Position numbers and translations under genes: made by a program
Notes under the pieces: generated by a model
Databases searched by the model: none
The model's input: the letters and a program-made list of their open reading frames with translations, nothing else
Told to the model about the DNA's origin: nothing
DNA from: Herbaspirillum sp. ST 5-3
Lineage (GTDB): Bacteria; Pseudomonadota; Gammaproteobacteria; Burkholderiales; Burkholderiaceae_D
DNA: 64,000 nucleotides
Assembly (NCBI RefSeq): GCF_004804275.1
Contig: NZ_STGI01000006.1
Span: 62,001-126,000 of the forward strand
Direction of reading: 5' to 3'
Shown: positions 50,166 to 60,464 of the stretch, piece by piece
Position numbering within the stretch: position 1 is the first letter of the stretch
Layout of the letters: each line of letters begins with the position of its first letter

Positions 50166-50687
50166 TTAACCCAGAATTTCTTCAACCGACTTGCCACGCT
50201 TGGCTGCGATCTCGGAAGGAGTGCTCATGCTCGCCAAACCGTTCAGCGTCGCACGAACCATGTTGTATGGATTCGTCGAGCCGTAGGATTTCGCGACAAC
50301 ATTCGTCACGCCCATCACATCAAAAATTGCACGCATCGGACCACCTGCGATCACACCGGTACCATCCTTTGCCGGCGAGATCATGACTGTCGATGCACCG
50401 TGTTTTCCAGTAACCGTGTGCTGCAGCGTTCCATTCTTCAATGTCACTTTGATCATCTTGCGACGGGCTTCTTCCATCGCCTTTTGAACGGCAACGGGAA
50501 CTTCTTTGGACTTCCCCTTACCCATTCCGATACGTCCGTCGCCGTCACCAACCACTGTCAGTGCAGCAAAACCCATGATGCGTCCACCCTTGACAACCTT
50601 GGTTACACGGTTGACCGCGATCATCTTTTCGCGCATACCATCGTCGCGCTCTTCGCCCTGCTGCGTCTTTGCTTGCATTTTTGCCAT
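50166..50687 (-). CDS. rpsE: 30S ribosomal protein S5
   Basis: S5 contributes to mRNA entry helicase activity and accuracy. The 173-residue protein has the S5 domain with [20 protein letters not shown] and [18 protein letters not shown]-like sequence, then an S5-C domain with ATLNGLASM. It follows rplR by 12 bp in the spc operon. Confidence 0.98.
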   Translation of the reverse strand: MAKMQAKTQQGEERDDGMREKMIAVNRVTKVVKGGRIMGFAALTVVGDGDGRIGMGKGKSKEVPVAVQKAMEEARRKMIKVTLKNGTLQHTVTGKHGASTVMISPAKDGTGVIAGGPMRAIFDVMGVTNVVAKSYGSTNPYNMVRATLNGLASMSTPSEIAAKRGKSVEEILG

Positions 50688-50699
50688 GACGATTCTTCC

Positions 50700-51062
50700 T
50701 TAGAACTTCAGACCGGCTTCGCGAGCCGCCTCCGCCACCGCCTTGACACGGCCGTGGTAGCGGAAACCGGAACGGTCGAACGCGACTTCGGAGATTCCAG
50801 CCTTCAAAGCCTTCTCTGCCACGCGCTTGCCCACCAAGGCTGCGGCAGCGGCGTTTCCGCCTTTGCCCGACTTTCCAGCCAATTCCTGACGCACTTCCGC
50901 TTCCAGCGTAGAGGCAGAGGCCAGCACCTTGGCATCCGGACCGATGATGTTTGCGTAAATGTGCAGGTTGGTGCGATGCACGGCCAGGCGATTCACCTTC
51001 AACTCCGCGATCTTCGCGCGAGTTTGGCGTGCGCGGCGCAGACGTGATTGTTTCTTGTCCAT
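50700..51062 (-). CDS. rplR: 50S ribosomal protein L18
   Basis: L18 binds 5S rRNA in the central protuberance. The 120-residue protein begins [17 protein letters not shown] and includes [19 protein letters not shown] and [14 protein letters not shown]. The ATG at 51062 is used rather than the preceding TTG. It follows rplF by 12 bp. Confidence 0.98.
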   Translation of the reverse strand: MDKKQSRLRRARQTRAKIAELKVNRLAVHRTNLHIYANIIGPDAKVLASASTLEAEVRQELAGKSGKGGNAAAAALVGKRVAEKALKAGISEVAFDRSGFRYHGRVKAVAEAAREAGLKF

Positions 51063-51074
51063 CGTCAACCCCTA

Positions 51075-51608
51075 TTACTTCTTCTTGGTTTCTTTGAGCG
51101 TTACCACTTCGTCCGCATAGCGAACGCCCTTGCCCTTGTAAGGCTCAGGACTACGGTAAGCACGAACTTCGGCAGCTGTCTGCCCGACCCTCTGCTTGTC
51201 GACACCCTTGATCAGGATTTCGGTTTGGGTAGGAGTCTCACACTTGACGCCAGCGGGCATCTGATGCACGACCGGATGCGAAAAACCGAGTGACAGGTTC
51301 AACTTATCACCTTGCGCCTGCGCACGGAAGCCCACACCGACCAGCGAAAGCTTCTTCTCAAAGCCCTTGGTGACGCCATTGACCATGTTATTGACCAACG
51401 CACGCAGCGTGCCCGACATCGCGTTCGCTTCGCGGCTATCATTCGCCGGAGAGAACTTCAGGGTACCGTTGTCGTTTTCGATCTTGACCAAGCCATTCAG
51501 GCCTTGGCTAAGTGTGCCCAGCGGGCCTTTAACTGTAATTTGCTCTGCGCTGATGGTCGCTTCCGCGTCCTTCGGCAGTGCAATCGGCATTTTACCTACA
51601 CGAGACAT
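51075..51608 (-). CDS. rplF: 50S ribosomal protein L6
   Basis: L6 sits near the factor-binding centre. The 177-residue protein starts [19 protein letters not shown] and ends with [20 protein letters not shown], the conserved signature. The start is fixed at 51608 by the family N-terminus and a GGAG ribosome-binding site. rpsH is 10 bp upstream. Confidence 0.98.
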   Translation of the reverse strand: MSRVGKMPIALPKDAEATISAEQITVKGPLGTLSQGLNGLVKIENDNGTLKFSPANDSREANAMSGTLRALVNNMVNGVTKGFEKKLSLVGVGFRAQAQGDKLNLSLGFSHPVVHQMPAGVKCETPTQTEILIKGVDKQRVGQTAAEVRAYRSPEPYKGKGVRYADEVVTLKETKKK

Positions 51609-51618
51609 CTTGCACTCC

Positions 51619-52014
51619 TTAGGCCACGTAGCAAATAACTTCGCCACCGACACCGGTCGCGCGCGCTTTGCGGTCTGTCATCACACCCTTCGGCGTTGAC
51701 ACGATTGCCACGCCGAGCCCGTTCATAACCTGGGGAATCTCGTCCTTGCCTTTGTAAATGCGAAGGCCAGGGCGCGATACACGCTCGAGACGCTCGATAA
51801 CAGGACGGCCGGCATAGTACTTCAGACCAATCTTCAGCTCCGCCTTGCCGTCCGCGTCGGATACTGCGAAATCTTCAATATAACCCTCGTCCCTCAGAAC
51901 GCTGGCAATTGCCACCTTGACCTTGGACGACGGCATTGCAACCGTGGTCTTCTGTACACCTTGGGCATTGCGGATGCGGGTCAGCATATCGGCGATAGGA
52001 TCGCTCATACTCAT
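51619..52014 (-). CDS. rpsH: 30S ribosomal protein S8
   Basis: S8 is a central-domain 16S rRNA-binding protein and, in E. coli, represses spc operon translation. The 131-residue protein begins [18 protein letters not shown] and has the signature [23 protein letters not shown] precedes the ATG at 52014; an ATG two codons later is an alternative. Confidence 0.98.
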   Translation of the reverse strand: MSMSDPIADMLTRIRNAQGVQKTTVAMPSSKVKVAIASVLRDEGYIEDFAVSDADGKAELKIGLKYYAGRPVIERLERVSRPGLRIYKGKDEIPQVMNGLGVAIVSTPKGVMTDRKARATGVGGEVICYVA

Positions 52015-52028
52015 TGCTTGTTCTCCTA

Positions 52029-52334
52029 TTACCAGCTAGCTTTAGTCATACCCGGAATCTCGCCACGCATAGCGATCTCACGGAGCTTGATACGAGCCAA
52101 ACCGAACTTGCGGAAGGTCCCGCGCGGACGACCGGTCAGTGTGCAACGGTTGCGCTGACGGGTCGGATTAGAGTTGCGCGGCAGTGCCTGTAATTTCAGG
52201 CGCGCTTCGTAGCGCTCTTCTTCCGATTTCGTTTGATCGTCGATGATTGCCTTCAACTCAGCGCGCTTGGCAGCGAACTTCTTCACCAAGTCAGCGCGCT
52301 TTTGTTCACGGTTAATCAGTGCCAGTTTTGCCAT
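52029..52334 (-). CDS. rpsN: 30S ribosomal protein S14
   Basis: S14 is in the 30S head. The 101-residue protein is the long, zinc-free form: there is no CxxC motif. It ends with [20 protein letters not shown] and the conserved [11 protein letters not shown]. It lies 7 bp after rplE. Confidence 0.98.
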   Translation of the reverse strand: MAKLALINREQKRADLVKKFAAKRAELKAIIDDQTKSEEERYEARLKLQALPRNSNPTRQRNRCTLTGRPRGTFRKFGLARIKLREIAMRGEIPGMTKASW

Positions 52335-52341
52335 GGCAGCC

Positions 52342-52881
52342 TCAGTTTCTGAACGGAAATTTAAATGCGGCGAGGAGCGCTTTCGCTTCGTCGTCGGTCT
52401 TCGCAGTCGTGGTAATGCTGATATTCATCCCACGAAGCGCGTCAATCTTGTCGTACTCGATCTCGGGGAAAATGATCTGCTCTTTCACACCGATGTTGTA
52501 ATTGCCACGACCGTCAAACGCGCGACCCGAAACGCCTCGGAAATCACGCACGCGGGGCAGCGCAACGGTAATCAGACGATCCAAGAACTCGTACATGCGC
52601 GCACCGCGGAGAGTCACCATGCAGCCAATCGGATAGCCCTCGCGGATCTTGAAGCCTGCAATTGCCTTGCGAGCTTTCGTCACCACCGGCTTCTGACCTG
52701 CAATCTTGGTCAAATCGCCGACTGCGTGCTCGATGATCTTCTTGTCAGCAACCGCTTCCGACAAGCCCATATTCAGGGTGATCTTGGTCAGACGCGGGAC
52801 TTCCATCACGGACTTATAACCAAACTTGCCGGTCAAGTCGGCGACGACTTTATCTTTATAGAATTGTTGGAGACGGGCCAT
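52342..52881 (-). CDS. rplE: 50S ribosomal protein L5
   Basis: L5 anchors 5S rRNA and contacts P-site tRNA. The 179-residue protein has [20 protein letters not shown] and [20 protein letters not shown]. It follows rplX by 6 bp. In E. coli the S8 regulatory site overlaps this gene's start; no equivalent was recognised here. Confidence 0.98.
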   Translation of the reverse strand: MARLQQFYKDKVVADLTGKFGYKSVMEVPRLTKITLNMGLSEAVADKKIIEHAVGDLTKIAGQKPVVTKARKAIAGFKIREGYPIGCMVTLRGARMYEFLDRLITVALPRVRDFRGVSGRAFDGRGNYNIGVKEQIIFPEIEYDKIDALRGMNISITTTAKTDDEAKALLAAFKFPFRN

Positions 52882-52887
52882 GATGCC

Positions 52888-53202
52888 TTACACCTTAACG
52901 ACTTCGCCATTGGACTTAAAGACGCGAACCTTGTTACCATCCACTTCTTTGACGCCCACGCGATCTGCCTTGCCAGTCGCCGCATTGAACAATGCAACGT
53001 TGGACACGTGAATCGGCATCAGTTTGTCAACGATGCCACCAGTTGTACCAGTCATCGGGTTCGGCCGCATCGCCTTCTTGGCTACGTTGACACCCTCAAC
53101 CACGACGTAGTCGGCGCCTACACGTTGCTTGACCACGCCGCGCTTACCCTTATCCTTACCGGCCAGGACGATGACTTCGTCGTTTTTTCGAATCTTATCC
53201 AT
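52888..53202 (-). CDS. rplX: 50S ribosomal protein L24
   Basis: L24 initiates 50S assembly. The 104-residue protein has the KOW motif [19 protein letters not shown] and the following segment [16 protein letters not shown]. It lies 9 bp after rplN. Confidence 0.98.
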   Translation of the reverse strand: MDKIRKNDEVIVLAGKDKGKRGVVKQRVGADYVVVEGVNVAKKAMRPNPMTGTTGGIVDKLMPIHVSNVALFNAATGKADRVGVKEVDGNKVRVFKSNGEVVKV

Positions 53203-53211
53203 GACGACTCC

Positions 53212-53580
53212 TTACAGAACTTCGGGTGCGAGCGACACGATCTTCATGAAGCGCTCCGTACGCAACTCGCGCGTTACGGGCCCAAAAATACGCGTGCCGA
53301 TCGGCTCAAGCTTGTTATTCAGCAACACAGCTGCATTGCCATCGAACTTAACCAGCGAACCATCTTGACGACGCACACCTTTAGCAGTACGGACGACCAC
53401 GGCGTTATAGATTTCGCCTTTTTTTACACGACCACGTGGCGCCGCAACTTTAACAGTCACCTTGATAACGTCGCCAATGCTGGCATAGCGGCGCTTTGAA
53501 CCACCCAGCACCTTAATGCACATGACTTCACGCGCACCCGTGTTGTCGGCTACTTCGAGCCGGCTTTCAGTTTGAATCAT
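53212..53580 (-). CDS. rplN: 50S ribosomal protein L14
   Basis: L14 forms an intersubunit bridge. The 122-residue protein starts [20 protein letters not shown] and has the conserved [19 protein letters not shown]. It is the first gene of the spc segment, after a 247-bp gap holding a good sigma-70 promoter, which parallels the S10/spc operon boundary of E. coli. Confidence 0.98.
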   Translation of the reverse strand: MIQTESRLEVADNTGAREVMCIKVLGGSKRRYASIGDVIKVTVKVAAPRGRVKKGEIYNAVVVRTAKGVRRQDGSLVKFDGNAAVLLNNKLEPIGTRIFGPVTRELRTERFMKIVSLAPEVL

Positions 53581-53789
53581 AGTATTTTCTTTCCCAACTT
53601 AATCCGCTCAACCGCCCACGCGGGCTTGCGGTCAGTCTTGGTCCTGTCAGCCGACTTAGCTAAGCCGTGCCGATTAGGTGGACGGTTACAAAAACTACTG
53701 CAGCGCAATTGCTAACTGCGCGACTTTTCGAACTGCAGGGCACTGCAACAGGCTCCTGCCAAAGAAGCTTTGCAAGAACCAAGCCCAGC

Positions 53790-53818
53790 ATTATGACAGT
53801 AAAATGCCGGGCTCGCAA
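53790..53818 (-). promoter_or_regulatory. Candidate spc promoter upstream of rplN
   Basis: On the minus strand TTGCGA (53813-53818) and CATAAT (53790-53795) are separated by 17 bp, immediately after the rpsQ stop. The transcript would carry a leader of about 200 nt. A GGCATT/AATGCT pairing (CCCGGCATT with AATGCTGGG) spans the spacer and -10. Confidence 0.7.
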
Positions 53819-53827
53819 CTACTATTT

Positions 53828-54100
53828 TCAGACGATCTGCGCGACCTGGACCACGCGAGTCACAGACCATGCTTTCGTCTTTGAAATTGGGCGACCCTCT
53901 TGAATCTCAACAGTGTCGCCTTCTTTCGCCTGGTTAGCCTCGTCGTGCGCGTGATATTTATTCGAACGCACCACGATTTTGCCGTACAGCGGATGCTTGA
54001 CGCGGCGCTCGACCAGAACGGTGACGGTCTTGTCCATCTTGTCGGAGACCACCTTGCCAATCAATGTGCGCTTGAGCGACTGTTTCACTTGATCGTTCAT
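53828..54100 (-). CDS. rpsQ: 30S ribosomal protein S17
   Basis: S17 is an early 16S rRNA-binding OB-fold protein. The 90-residue protein has [20 protein letters not shown] and [19 protein letters not shown]. Its start overlaps the rpmC stop by one base (TAATG). It ends the S10 segment. Confidence 0.98.
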   Translation of the reverse strand: MNDQVKQSLKRTLIGKVVSDKMDKTVTVLVERRVKHPLYGKIVVRSNKYHAHDEANQAKEGDTVEIQEGRPISKTKAWSVTRVVQVAQIV

Positions 54101-54291
54101 TACTTGGCGTCCTTCTGATTCATGACCGTCTTCACGCGCGCGATATCGCGGCGCACCTTCTTGAGTTGTGCGGTGTTGTTCAGCTGCTGCGTGGCGATTT
54201 GCATACGCAGGCCAAACTGCGCCTTGAGCAACTCGTTAAGCTCTTTTTGGAGAGCCGGCTGATCCTTGCCGCGGAGTTCAGATGCTTTCAT
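54100..54291 (-). CDS. rpmC: 50S ribosomal protein L29
   Basis: L29 lies at the peptide exit tunnel near the trigger factor and SRP docking site. The 63-residue, mostly helical protein has [20 protein letters not shown] and [10 protein letters not shown]. It follows rplP by 12 bp and overlaps rpsQ by one base. Confidence 0.97.
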   Translation of the reverse strand: MKASELRGKDQPALQKELNELLKAQFGLRMQIATQQLNNTAQLKKVRRDIARVKTVMNQKDAK

Positions 54292-54303
54292 ATTTCACTC
54301 CTG

Positions 54304-54723
54304 TTATTGTCCGACTTGGCGGAGCACAAACGTGGTCGCGAGCGGCAACTTGGCGGCAGCCAAGCGGAATGCCTCGCGTGCCAGTGCTTCATCAACGCCG
54401 TCCATTTCGTACAACACCTTGCCCGGCTGGATTTCAGCCACGTAGTACTCGGGGTTGCCCTTACCATTACCCATACGCACTTCAGCCGGCTTCTGCGAAA
54501 TCGGCTTGTCCGGGAAAATGCGGATCCAGATACGACCACCGCGCTTGATGTGACGGGTCATCGCACGACGCGCCGCTTCAATCTGGCGCGCCGTGATACG
54601 ACCACGGCCGATTGCCTTCAGACCGAATTCACCAAAGGAGACCGCGGTGCCACGTTCATGCGAAATGCCCTTGTTGCGGCCTTTTTGCTCTTTACGATAT
54701 TTTCTGCGTGCTGGTTGCAGCAT
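54304..54723 (-). CDS. rplP: 50S ribosomal protein L16
   Basis: L16 is near the peptidyl-transferase centre and A-site tRNA. The 139-residue protein has [38 protein letters not shown] and the conserved [18 protein letters not shown]. It follows rpsC by 2 bp. Confidence 0.98.
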   Translation of the reverse strand: MLQPARRKYRKEQKGRNKGISHERGTAVSFGEFGLKAIGRGRITARQIEAARRAMTRHIKRGGRIWIRIFPDKPISQKPAEVRMGNGKGNPEYYVAEIQPGKVLYEMDGVDEALAREAFRLAAAKLPLATTFVLRQVGQ

Positions 54724-54725
54724 GA

Positions 54726-55562
54726 TTATTCTCCTGCTTTCTCAGCCGGTGCCGCGCCGTCAGCCTTTTTCGGGGCACGGACGCGCTTGGCAGCCGGTGT
54801 AGTGGCCGAACTGCCCTCGGAGCCCTCAGGCTTCTTGGCGCGCGGACGTCCGCCCGGCTTTCCATCGTCACGACGCGGGCCACGGCGCTTCTTCTCTTCG
54901 TCAGCCGGCGCTTCAATCGTCGGGGCCTCGCCGCTGGCAAGTCGATCGCCCTTATAGACCCAGACCTTGATGCCGATGATGCCATAGGTTGTTTCCGCTT
55001 CACCGAAACCGTAATCGATATCGGCACGCAAGGTGTGAAGAGGCACGCGGCCTTCGCGATACCATTCCTTGCGAGCGATTTCAATACCATTCAGGCGGCC
55101 GGAAGACATGATCTTGATGCCTTGCGCGCCGAGGCGCATTGCATTTTGCATTGCGCGCTTCATCGCACGGCGGAACATGATGCGCTTTTCGAGTTGTTGC
55201 GCAATCGAATCGGCGATCAGCTGCGCGTCGACTTCCGGCTTACGAATTTCTTCGATATTGACGTGAACCGGCACACCCATCAGCTTGGTGAGGTCGGACT
55301 TCAGAATTTCGATATCTTCGCCCTTCTTGCCAATGACAACGCCTGGACGGGAGCTGTAAATGGTGATGCGTGCGTTCTTCGCCGGGCGCTCGATGACGAT
55401 ACGGCCTACGGATGCGTTCTTCAGCTTCTTCTTCAAGTAAGCACGAACGTCGAGATCTTCGTTGAGCATCGTGGCAAAATTGCTATTGCCAGCGTACCAG
55501 CGGGAACCCCAATTTCGCGTAACCGAAAGACGGAAGCCGGTCGGATGAATTTTCTGTCCCAT
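54726..55562 (-). CDS. rpsC: 30S ribosomal protein S3, with extended C-terminus
   Basis: S3 shapes the mRNA entry site. The 278-residue protein has the start [19 protein letters not shown], a KH domain with [20 protein letters not shown] and the C-terminal S3 domain through [13 protein letters not shown]. About 60 further residues are rich in Lys, Arg, Pro and Ala. E. coli S3 has about 233 residues; such tails are common in Burkholderiales. It follows rplV by 9 bp. Confidence 0.98.
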   Translation of the reverse strand: MGQKIHPTGFRLSVTRNWGSRWYAGNSNFATMLNEDLDVRAYLKKKLKNASVGRIVIERPAKNARITIYSSRPGVVIGKKGEDIEILKSDLTKLMGVPVHVNIEEIRKPEVDAQLIADSIAQQLEKRIMFRRAMKRAMQNAMRLGAQGIKIMSSGRLNGIEIARKEWYREGRVPLHTLRADIDYGFGEAETTYGIIGIKVWVYKGDRLASGEAPTIEAPADEEKKRRGPRRDDGKPGGRPRAKKPEGSEGSSATTPAAKRVRAPKKADGAAPAEKAGE

Positions 55563-55571
55563 CGTGACTCC

Positions 55572-55901
55572 TTAGTTACCGACAGTCACGTAGATGTGAC
55601 AGGTTTGCTTCGAGAAGCGATCACCACGGCCTTTAGCGCGCGCGATGAAGCGCTTCATGACCGTACCTTTTTCGACGTAGATCGTCGTCACCTTCAGCTC
55701 GTCGATATCCGCACCATCGTTGTGTTCGGCGTTCGCAATTGCGGACTCCAGAACCTGCTTGATGAGGACCGCGCCTTTTTTCGGGCTGAAGGCGAGGATG
55801 TTCAACGCTTGATCAACTTTTTTACCGCGGATCAGATCGGCGACAAGGCGGCCTTTTTGGGCCGACAGGCGCGCGCCACGGAGGGTAGCTTTAGTTTCCA
55901 T
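55572..55901 (-). CDS. rplV: 50S ribosomal protein L22
   Basis: L22 lines the peptide exit tunnel and its loop affects macrolide sensitivity. The 109-residue protein has [20 protein letters not shown] and the tunnel-loop region [18 protein letters not shown]. It is 8 bp after rpsS. Confidence 0.98.
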   Translation of the reverse strand: METKATLRGARLSAQKGRLVADLIRGKKVDQALNILAFSPKKGAVLIKQVLESAIANAEHNDGADIDELKVTTIYVEKGTVMKRFIARAKGRGDRFSKQTCHIYVTVGN

Positions 55902-55909
55902 ATCGGACC

Positions 55910-56185
55910 TTATTTCTTAGCCTTCTTGTCAGCGGCGTGACCCTTGAACGTACGGGTCAGCGCGAATTCGCCGAGCTTGTGACCAACCATGTTCTCAGAA
56001 ACATAGACCGGCACATGCTGCTTGCCGTTATGCACCGCGATTGTCAAGCCGATAAAGTCCGGCATGATCGTCGAGCGGCGGGACCAGGTCTTGATCGGCT
56101 TCTTGTCTTTCGACGCCTGAGCGGCTTCGACCTTTTTGATCAGGTGGGCGTCACAGAACGGCCCTTTTTTCAATGAACGTGTCAT
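55910..56185 (-). CDS. rpsS: 30S ribosomal protein S19
   Basis: S19 is in the 30S head, contacting S13 and the A-site finger. The 91-residue protein begins [20 protein letters not shown] and has the signature [20 protein letters not shown]. rplB is 10 bp upstream. Confidence 0.98.
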   Translation of the reverse strand: MTRSLKKGPFCDAHLIKKVEAAQASKDKKPIKTWSRRSTIMPDFIGLTIAVHNGKQHVPVYVSENMVGHKLGEFALTRTFKGHAADKKAKK

Positions 56186-56195
56186 GTGTTACCCC

Positions 56196-57023
56196 TTATT
56201 TCTTGCCACGGCGAGAGACGATCATCGAAGTCGTGCGCTTGTTGCTACGCGTCTTCTTGCCCTTGGTCTGCTGGCCCCATGGCGAAACCGGATGACGACC
56301 AGCGGAAGTGCGCCCTTCGCCACCACCGTGCGGGTGGTCGATCGGGTTCATTACCACGCCCCGAACCGTTGGGCGGATGCCGCGCCAGCGGGTCGCACCA
56401 GCCTTGCCAATCTTGCGCAGGTTGTGTTCGCCGTTGCCGACCTCACCAACTGTTGCACGGCATTCGATATGCACGCGACGTACTTCGCCGGAACGCAAAC
56501 GAACTTGAGCATAAGTGCCTTCGCGCGCCATCAGAACCACACCGGCGCCAGCCGTGCGCGCCATTTGCGCGCCCTTACCCGGCAGCATTTCAACACAGTG
56601 CATGGTTGTGCCGACCGGAATATTGCGAATCGGCAGGCAGTTACCAGACTTGATAGGAGCCTCGGAACCATTCATCAGTTGATCGCCTACAGCGACGCCC
56701 TTCGGAGCGATGATGTAGCGACGCTCACCGTCGGCATAGCACAACAGAGCGATATGCGCGCTACGGTTCGGATCATATTCAAGACGCTCGACCTTCGCCG
56801 GAATGCCGTCCTTGTTGCGACGGAAGTCAACAACGCGGTAGTGATGCTTGTGACCACCGCCAATGTGGCGGGTGGTGATGTGACCATTGTTGTTACGACC
56901 AGCGGTCTTCGATTTCTTTTCGACGAGGGCTGCAAACGGACGGCCTTTGTACAGATCGGGATTAACGACCTTGACCATCCCGCGGCGACCGGCCGACGTC
57001 GGTTTCATTTTCACGAGTGCCAT
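56196..57023 (-). CDS. rplB: 50S ribosomal protein L2
   Basis: L2 is needed for subunit association and peptidyl transfer. The 275-residue protein has [26 protein letters not shown]-type core sequence and the conserved C-terminal [20 protein letters not shown] with the key histidine. Its start overlaps the rplW stop by one base (TAATG). Confidence 0.98.
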   Translation of the reverse strand: MALVKMKPTSAGRRGMVKVVNPDLYKGRPFAALVEKKSKTAGRNNNGHITTRHIGGGHKHHYRVVDFRRNKDGIPAKVERLEYDPNRSAHIALLCYADGERRYIIAPKGVAVGDQLMNGSEAPIKSGNCLPIRNIPVGTTMHCVEMLPGKGAQMARTAGAGVVLMAREGTYAQVRLRSGEVRRVHIECRATVGEVGNGEHNLRKIGKAGATRWRGIRPTVRGVVMNPIDHPHGGGEGRTSAGRHPVSPWGQQTKGKKTRSNKRTTSMIVSRRGKK

Positions 57024-57340
57024 TATTTAGCCTCCTCGGTGAAGTTGATTTCCTGGCCCGGTTTCAGGCAGACATAAGCCTGACGCGTGTGATTACGGCG
57101 GCCAGTGAAACGACCGGCACGCTTTTGCTTGCCTTGGCGATTCACGACTTGAACCGACTCCACCTGCACCTTGAACAACAGCTCAACAGCTGCCTTGATC
57201 TCAGGCTTGGTTGCGTCTGGAGCGACACGGAAAACAACTTGCTCATTTTTCTCAGCAACGAAAGTAGCCTTCTCCGAAATCACCGGAGCGAGCAGCACCT
57301 TCATCAAACGTTCTTCGCTGTGCTTAACGATCGCGCTCAT
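57023..57340 (-). CDS. rplW: 50S ribosomal protein L23
   Basis: L23 is the docking site for trigger factor and SRP at the exit tunnel. The 105-residue protein has [20 protein letters not shown] and the conserved [17 protein letters not shown]. It overlaps rplD by four bases. Confidence 0.98.
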   Translation of the reverse strand: MSAIVKHSEERLMKVLLAPVISEKATFVAEKNEQVVFRVAPDATKPEIKAAVELLFKVQVESVQVVNRQGKQKRAGRFTGRRNHTRQAYVCLKPGQEINFTEEAK

Positions 57341-57957
57341 GCCAGCATCTCCTCAATCTTTGCCAATGCCGGCTTGGTGATCAGAACTTTCTTGTAGAAC
57401 ACCAGCGAAACGGGATCAGCATGACGCGGCTCGACAACCAGCACGTTCGGCAGATTGCGGGAAGCCAGCAACAGGTTTTCGTCGAGGTTATCGGTAATAA
57501 CCAGCACGGAGTCCAGCCCCATACCCTTCAGCTTTTGCGCCAGCAGCTTGGTCTTCGGCGCATCGACGGAGAGGCTCTCCACCACCGACAAGCGGCCCTC
57601 GCGTGCCAACTGGGAGAGGATCGAGCAGACACCTGCGCGATACATCTTCTTGTTGACTTTGTGCGAGAAGTTTTCGTCCGGGCTATTCGGGAAGATACGA
57701 CCGCCGCCGCGCCACAGTGGCGAAGAGGACATACCTGCACGAGCGCGGCCGGTGCCTTTTTGGCGCCACGGCTTCTTGGTCGTGTGGCTTACTTCTTCAC
57801 GATCTTTTTGCTTGCGGTTGCCGCTGCGCGCATTTGCTTGGTATGCAACCACGACCTGGTGAATCAACGCTTCGTTATAATCACGGCCAAAAATGGTATC
57901 TGGCGCAGCAACATTCGAAGCAGCTTGACCTTGGTCATTCAGGAGCTTCAGGTCCAT
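57337..57957 (-). CDS. rplD: 50S ribosomal protein L4
   Basis: L4 lines the exit tunnel and in E. coli represses the S10 operon through its leader RNA. The 206-residue protein has [20 protein letters not shown], the loop [13 protein letters not shown] and the conserved [12 protein letters not shown]. Its presence downstream of a structured rplC leader makes that leader a candidate target, by inference only. Confidence 0.98.
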   Translation of the reverse strand: MDLKLLNDQGQAASNVAAPDTIFGRDYNEALIHQVVVAYQANARSGNRKQKDREEVSHTTKKPWRQKGTGRARAGMSSSPLWRGGGRIFPNSPDENFSHKVNKKMYRAGVCSILSQLAREGRLSVVESLSVDAPKTKLLAQKLKGMGLDSVLVITDNLDENLLLASRNLPNVLVVEPRHADPVSLVFYKKVLITKPALAKIEEMLA

Positions 57958-57960
57958 CGA

Positions 57961-58617
57961 TTAGGCTCCCTTCTTTGCTTTAACTTTGACGGCGGGACGA
58001 ACGATCACTTGACCGTTCTTTGCACCGGGCACGGCACCCTTGACCAGCAGCAGCTGGCGCTCAGCGTCAACGCGAGCGATTTCGAGGTTTTGCACAGTGG
58101 TGACGACATCACCAAGATGACCGGTCATGCGCTTACCTGGAAACACACGCCCCGGGTCCTGCGCCATACCGATAGAACCAGGCACATTGTGCGAACGCGA
58201 GTTACCGTGGGTAGCGCGGCCAGAACTGAAGTTGTAGCGCTTGATCGTACCCGCATAGCCCTTACCGATGGACACACCTTGCACGTCCACTTTCTGACCG
58301 GCTTCGAACATGCTTGCAGCGATGTTGTCGCCGGCTTTCAGTTCAGCAGCCTTGGCTGCGTCGATACGGAATTCTTTGAGGATAGTACCAGCTTCCACGC
58401 CCGCTTTCGCGAGGTGACCGGCCGCCGCTTTATTGACGCGGGAAGCACGGCGCTGACCGAAGGTGACTTGAACAGCGGTATAGCCATCTGTTTCGTCAGT
58501 TTTGATTTGCGTCACGCGGTTGTTTGACACGTCCAGCACGGTTACAGGAATCGTATCCCCGTCATCCGTGAAGATGCGCATCATACCAACCTTGCGACCA
58601 ACAAGGCCCAGGCTCAT
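57961..58617 (-). CDS. rplC: 50S ribosomal protein L3
   Basis: L3 initiates 50S assembly and reaches the peptidyl-transferase centre. The 218-residue protein starts [20 protein letters not shown] and has the central extension [20 protein letters not shown]. The ATG at 58617 is fixed by GGAG six bases upstream; the longer frame runs through the promoter region. It has its own promoter and hairpin leader in the gap after rpsJ. Confidence 0.98.
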   Translation of the reverse strand: MSLGLVGRKVGMMRIFTDDGDTIPVTVLDVSNNRVTQIKTDETDGYTAVQVTFGQRRASRVNKAAAGHLAKAGVEAGTILKEFRIDAAKAAELKAGDNIAASMFEAGQKVDVQGVSIGKGYAGTIKRYNFSSGRATHGNSRSHNVPGSIGMAQDPGRVFPGKRMTGHLGDVVTTVQNLEIARVDAERQLLLVKGAVPGAKNGQVIVRPAVKVKAKKGA

Positions 58618-58630
58618 TGTTTTCTCCATT

Positions 58631-58701
58631 CCCGCCTGCGATTGGGCGGGGCTGATGTTTGTACTACCAAAACGTATTGGCACGGACTTCCGTGCCAATA
58701 C
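58631..58701 (-). other. Structured leader of rplC (two stem-loops)
   Basis: Near the predicted transcript start lies a 13-bp perfect stem, GTATTGGCACGGA with TCCGTGCCAATAC (58674-58701), with a 2-nt centre. A second stem, CCCGCC/GGCGGG (58631-58650), ends 4-5 nt before the rplC Shine-Dalgarno. Together they could gate translation or protect the 5' end. Confidence 0.55.
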
Positions 58702-58712
58702 CGAAGCCAAGC

Positions 58713-58741
58713 ATTATAACCCGCTTTTTTTCATACCACAA
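58713..58741 (-). promoter_or_regulatory. Candidate sigma-70 promoter between rpsJ and rplC
   Basis: On the minus strand TTGTGG (58736-58741) and consensus TATAAT (58713-58718) are separated by 17 bp. An 11-bp inverted repeat, CATACCACAAT/ATTGTGGTATG (58732-58742 and 58758-58768), overlaps the -35 and looks operator-like. Confidence 0.75.
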
Positions 58742-58791
58742 TCCACTTATATGGAAAATTGTGGTATGTGCGTCGCATAATGCTTAATCCA

Positions 58792-59103
58792 TTACTGCAG
58801 CTTGATTTCCACGTCCACGCCAGCCGGGAGGTCCAACTTCATCAGCGCATCGACCGTCTTGTCCGTCGGGTCGACGATGTCCATCAGGCGTTGATGTGTG
58901 CGGATCTCGAACTGATCACGCGACGTCTTGTTTACGTGCGGGGAGCGCAGCACGTCGAAACGCTGGATACGCGTCGGCAGCGGAACGGGGCCTTTTACTA
59001 CGGCGCCGGTGCGCTTGGCGGTATCCACGATTTCGAGTGCGGACTGGTCGATCAGGCGATAGTCGAATGCCTTCAGGCGGATGCGGATTTTCTGGTTTTG
59101 CAT
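58792..59103 (-). CDS. rpsJ: 30S ribosomal protein S10 (NusE)
   Basis: S10 is a 30S head protein that also acts as NusE in antitermination with NusB. The 103-residue protein has [19 protein letters not shown] and [19 protein letters not shown]. It follows tuf, so here it is the tail of the str segment; a promoter separates it from rplC. Confidence 0.98.
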   Translation of the reverse strand: MQNQKIRIRLKAFDYRLIDQSALEIVDTAKRTGAVVKGPVPLPTRIQRFDVLRSPHVNKTSRDQFEIRTHQRLMDIVDPTDKTVDALMKLDLPAGVDVEIKLQ

Positions 59104-59124
59104 GGTTTATCCTTAAAAGAGCGA

Positions 59125-59150
59125 GCCGCGAGCGAATACTCACCCGCGGC
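59125..59150 (-). other. Stem-loop between tuf and rpsJ
   Basis: The arms GCCGCG and CGCGGC (59125-59130 and 59145-59150) enclose a 14-nt loop; the minus strand then reads TCGCTCTTTTAAGG. It could be a weak or leaky terminator before the rpsJ ribosome-binding site. Confidence 0.4.
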
Positions 59151-59190
59151 AATATTTAATCAAAGAGCGGAAGTCAATCCTGCACCCAAA

Positions 59191-60381
59191 TTACTCAATG
59201 ATCTTGGCAACGACGCCGGCGCCGACGGTACGACCGCCTTCGCGAATTGCGAAGCGCAGGCCTTCTTCCATCGCGATCGGGTTGATCAGCTTGACCGTGA
59301 TCGAAACGTTGTCACCCGGCATTACCATTTCCTTGTCCTTCGGCAGCTCGATCGCGCCCGTCACGTCCGTGGTACGGAAGTAGAACTGCGGACGGTAGTT
59401 GTTGAAGAACGGGGTGTGGCGGCCACCCTCTTCCTTCGACAGCACGTAGATCTCGCCCGTGAAGTGGGTGTGCGGCGTGATCGAACCCGGCTTGGCCAGC
59501 ACCTGGCCACGCTCGACGTCTTCACGCTTGGTGCCGCGCAGCAGCACGCCAACGTTGTCGCCTGCCTGACCCTGGTCCAGCAGCTTGCGGAACATTTCCA
59601 CGCCCGTGCAGGTGGTCTTCTGGGTGTCGCGAATGCCGACGATTTCGATTTCATCGCCGACCTTGACGATGCCACGCTCGACACGACCGGTCACCACGGT
59701 ACCGCGGCCAGAGATCGAGAACACGTCTTCCACCGGCATCAGGAAGGCGCCGTCGATGGCACGCTCCGGTGTCGGGATGTAGCTGTCCAGCGCATCAGCC
59801 AGCTTCATGATGGCTTGCTCGCCCAGTTCGCCCTTGTCGCCTTCGAGTGCCAGCTTGGCCGAACCGCGGATGATCGGCAGATCGTCGCCGGGGAATTCGT
59901 ACTTCGACAGCAATTCGCGCACTTCCATTTCGACCAGCTCGAGCAACTCGGCGTCGTCCACCATGTCGCACTTGTTCAGGAACACGATGATGTACGGCAC
60001 GCCAACCTGGCGGGCCAGCAGGATGTGTTCGCGGGTTTGCGGCATCGGGCCGTCGGCGGCCGAGCACACCAGGATCGCACCGTCCATCTGTGCGGCGCCG
60101 GTGATCATGTTCTTCACATAGTCGGCGTGGCCCGGGCAGTCGACGTGCGCGTAGTGGCGGTTGGCAGTTTCGTATTCGACGTGCGCGGTGTTGATCGTGA
60201 TGCCGCGCGCCTTTTCTTCCGGTGCCGCGTCGATTTCGTCGTATTTCTTCGCTTCGCCGCCGAACTTGCTCGACAGCACGGTTGCGATCGCTGCAGTCAA
60301 CGTGGTCTTGCCATGGTCAACGTGACCAATCGTGCCCACATTCACGTGCGGCTTCGTCCGCTCAAACTTGCCTTTTGCCAT
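59191..60381 (-). CDS. tuf: Elongation factor Tu
   Basis: EF-Tu delivers aminoacyl-tRNA to the ribosome. The 396-residue GTPase has G1 GHVDHGKTT, switch segment [15 protein letters not shown]3 DCPGHADY, G4 NKCD and domains 2-3 ending [14 protein letters not shown]. It follows fusA across an 83-bp gap holding a strong hairpin. A second tuf copy elsewhere in the genome is usual for this group but is not in the window. Confidence 0.98.
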   Translation of the reverse strand: MAKGKFERTKPHVNVGTIGHVDHGKTTLTAAIATVLSSKFGGEAKKYDEIDAAPEEKARGITINTAHVEYETANRHYAHVDCPGHADYVKNMITGAAQMDGAILVCSAADGPMPQTREHILLARQVGVPYIIVFLNKCDMVDDAELLELVEMEVRELLSKYEFPGDDLPIIRGSAKLALEGDKGELGEQAIMKLADALDSYIPTPERAIDGAFLMPVEDVFSISGRGTVVTGRVERGIVKVGDEIEIVGIRDTQKTTCTGVEMFRKLLDQGQAGDNVGVLLRGTKREDVERGQVLAKPGSITPHTHFTGEIYVLSKEEGGRHTPFFNNYRPQFYFRTTDVTGAIELPKDKEMVMPGDNVSITVKLINPIAMEEGLRFAIREGGRTVGAGVVAKIIE

Positions 60382-60429
60382 TTTAGATTTCCTTCAAAAA
60401 GAACGATTTGTTAAGTTGTCTTGAATTGC

Positions 60430-60460
60430 GATTGCCGACCGCTGAATGCGGCCGGCAATC
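60430..60460 (-). other. Stem-loop between fusA and tuf
   Basis: Thirteen-base arms (60430-60442 and 60448-60460), paired except for one mismatch, enclose a 5-nt loop just after the fusA stop. There is no T-run, so an RNA processing or stability role is more likely than termination. Confidence 0.55.
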
Positions 60461-60464
60461 GGCT

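Noticed and set aside
53667-53903. Open frames on the plus strand in the rpsQ-rplN gap
   Set aside because: They run into rpsQ on the opposite strand, have no ribosome-binding site or recognisable sequence, and coincide with the promoter and leader.
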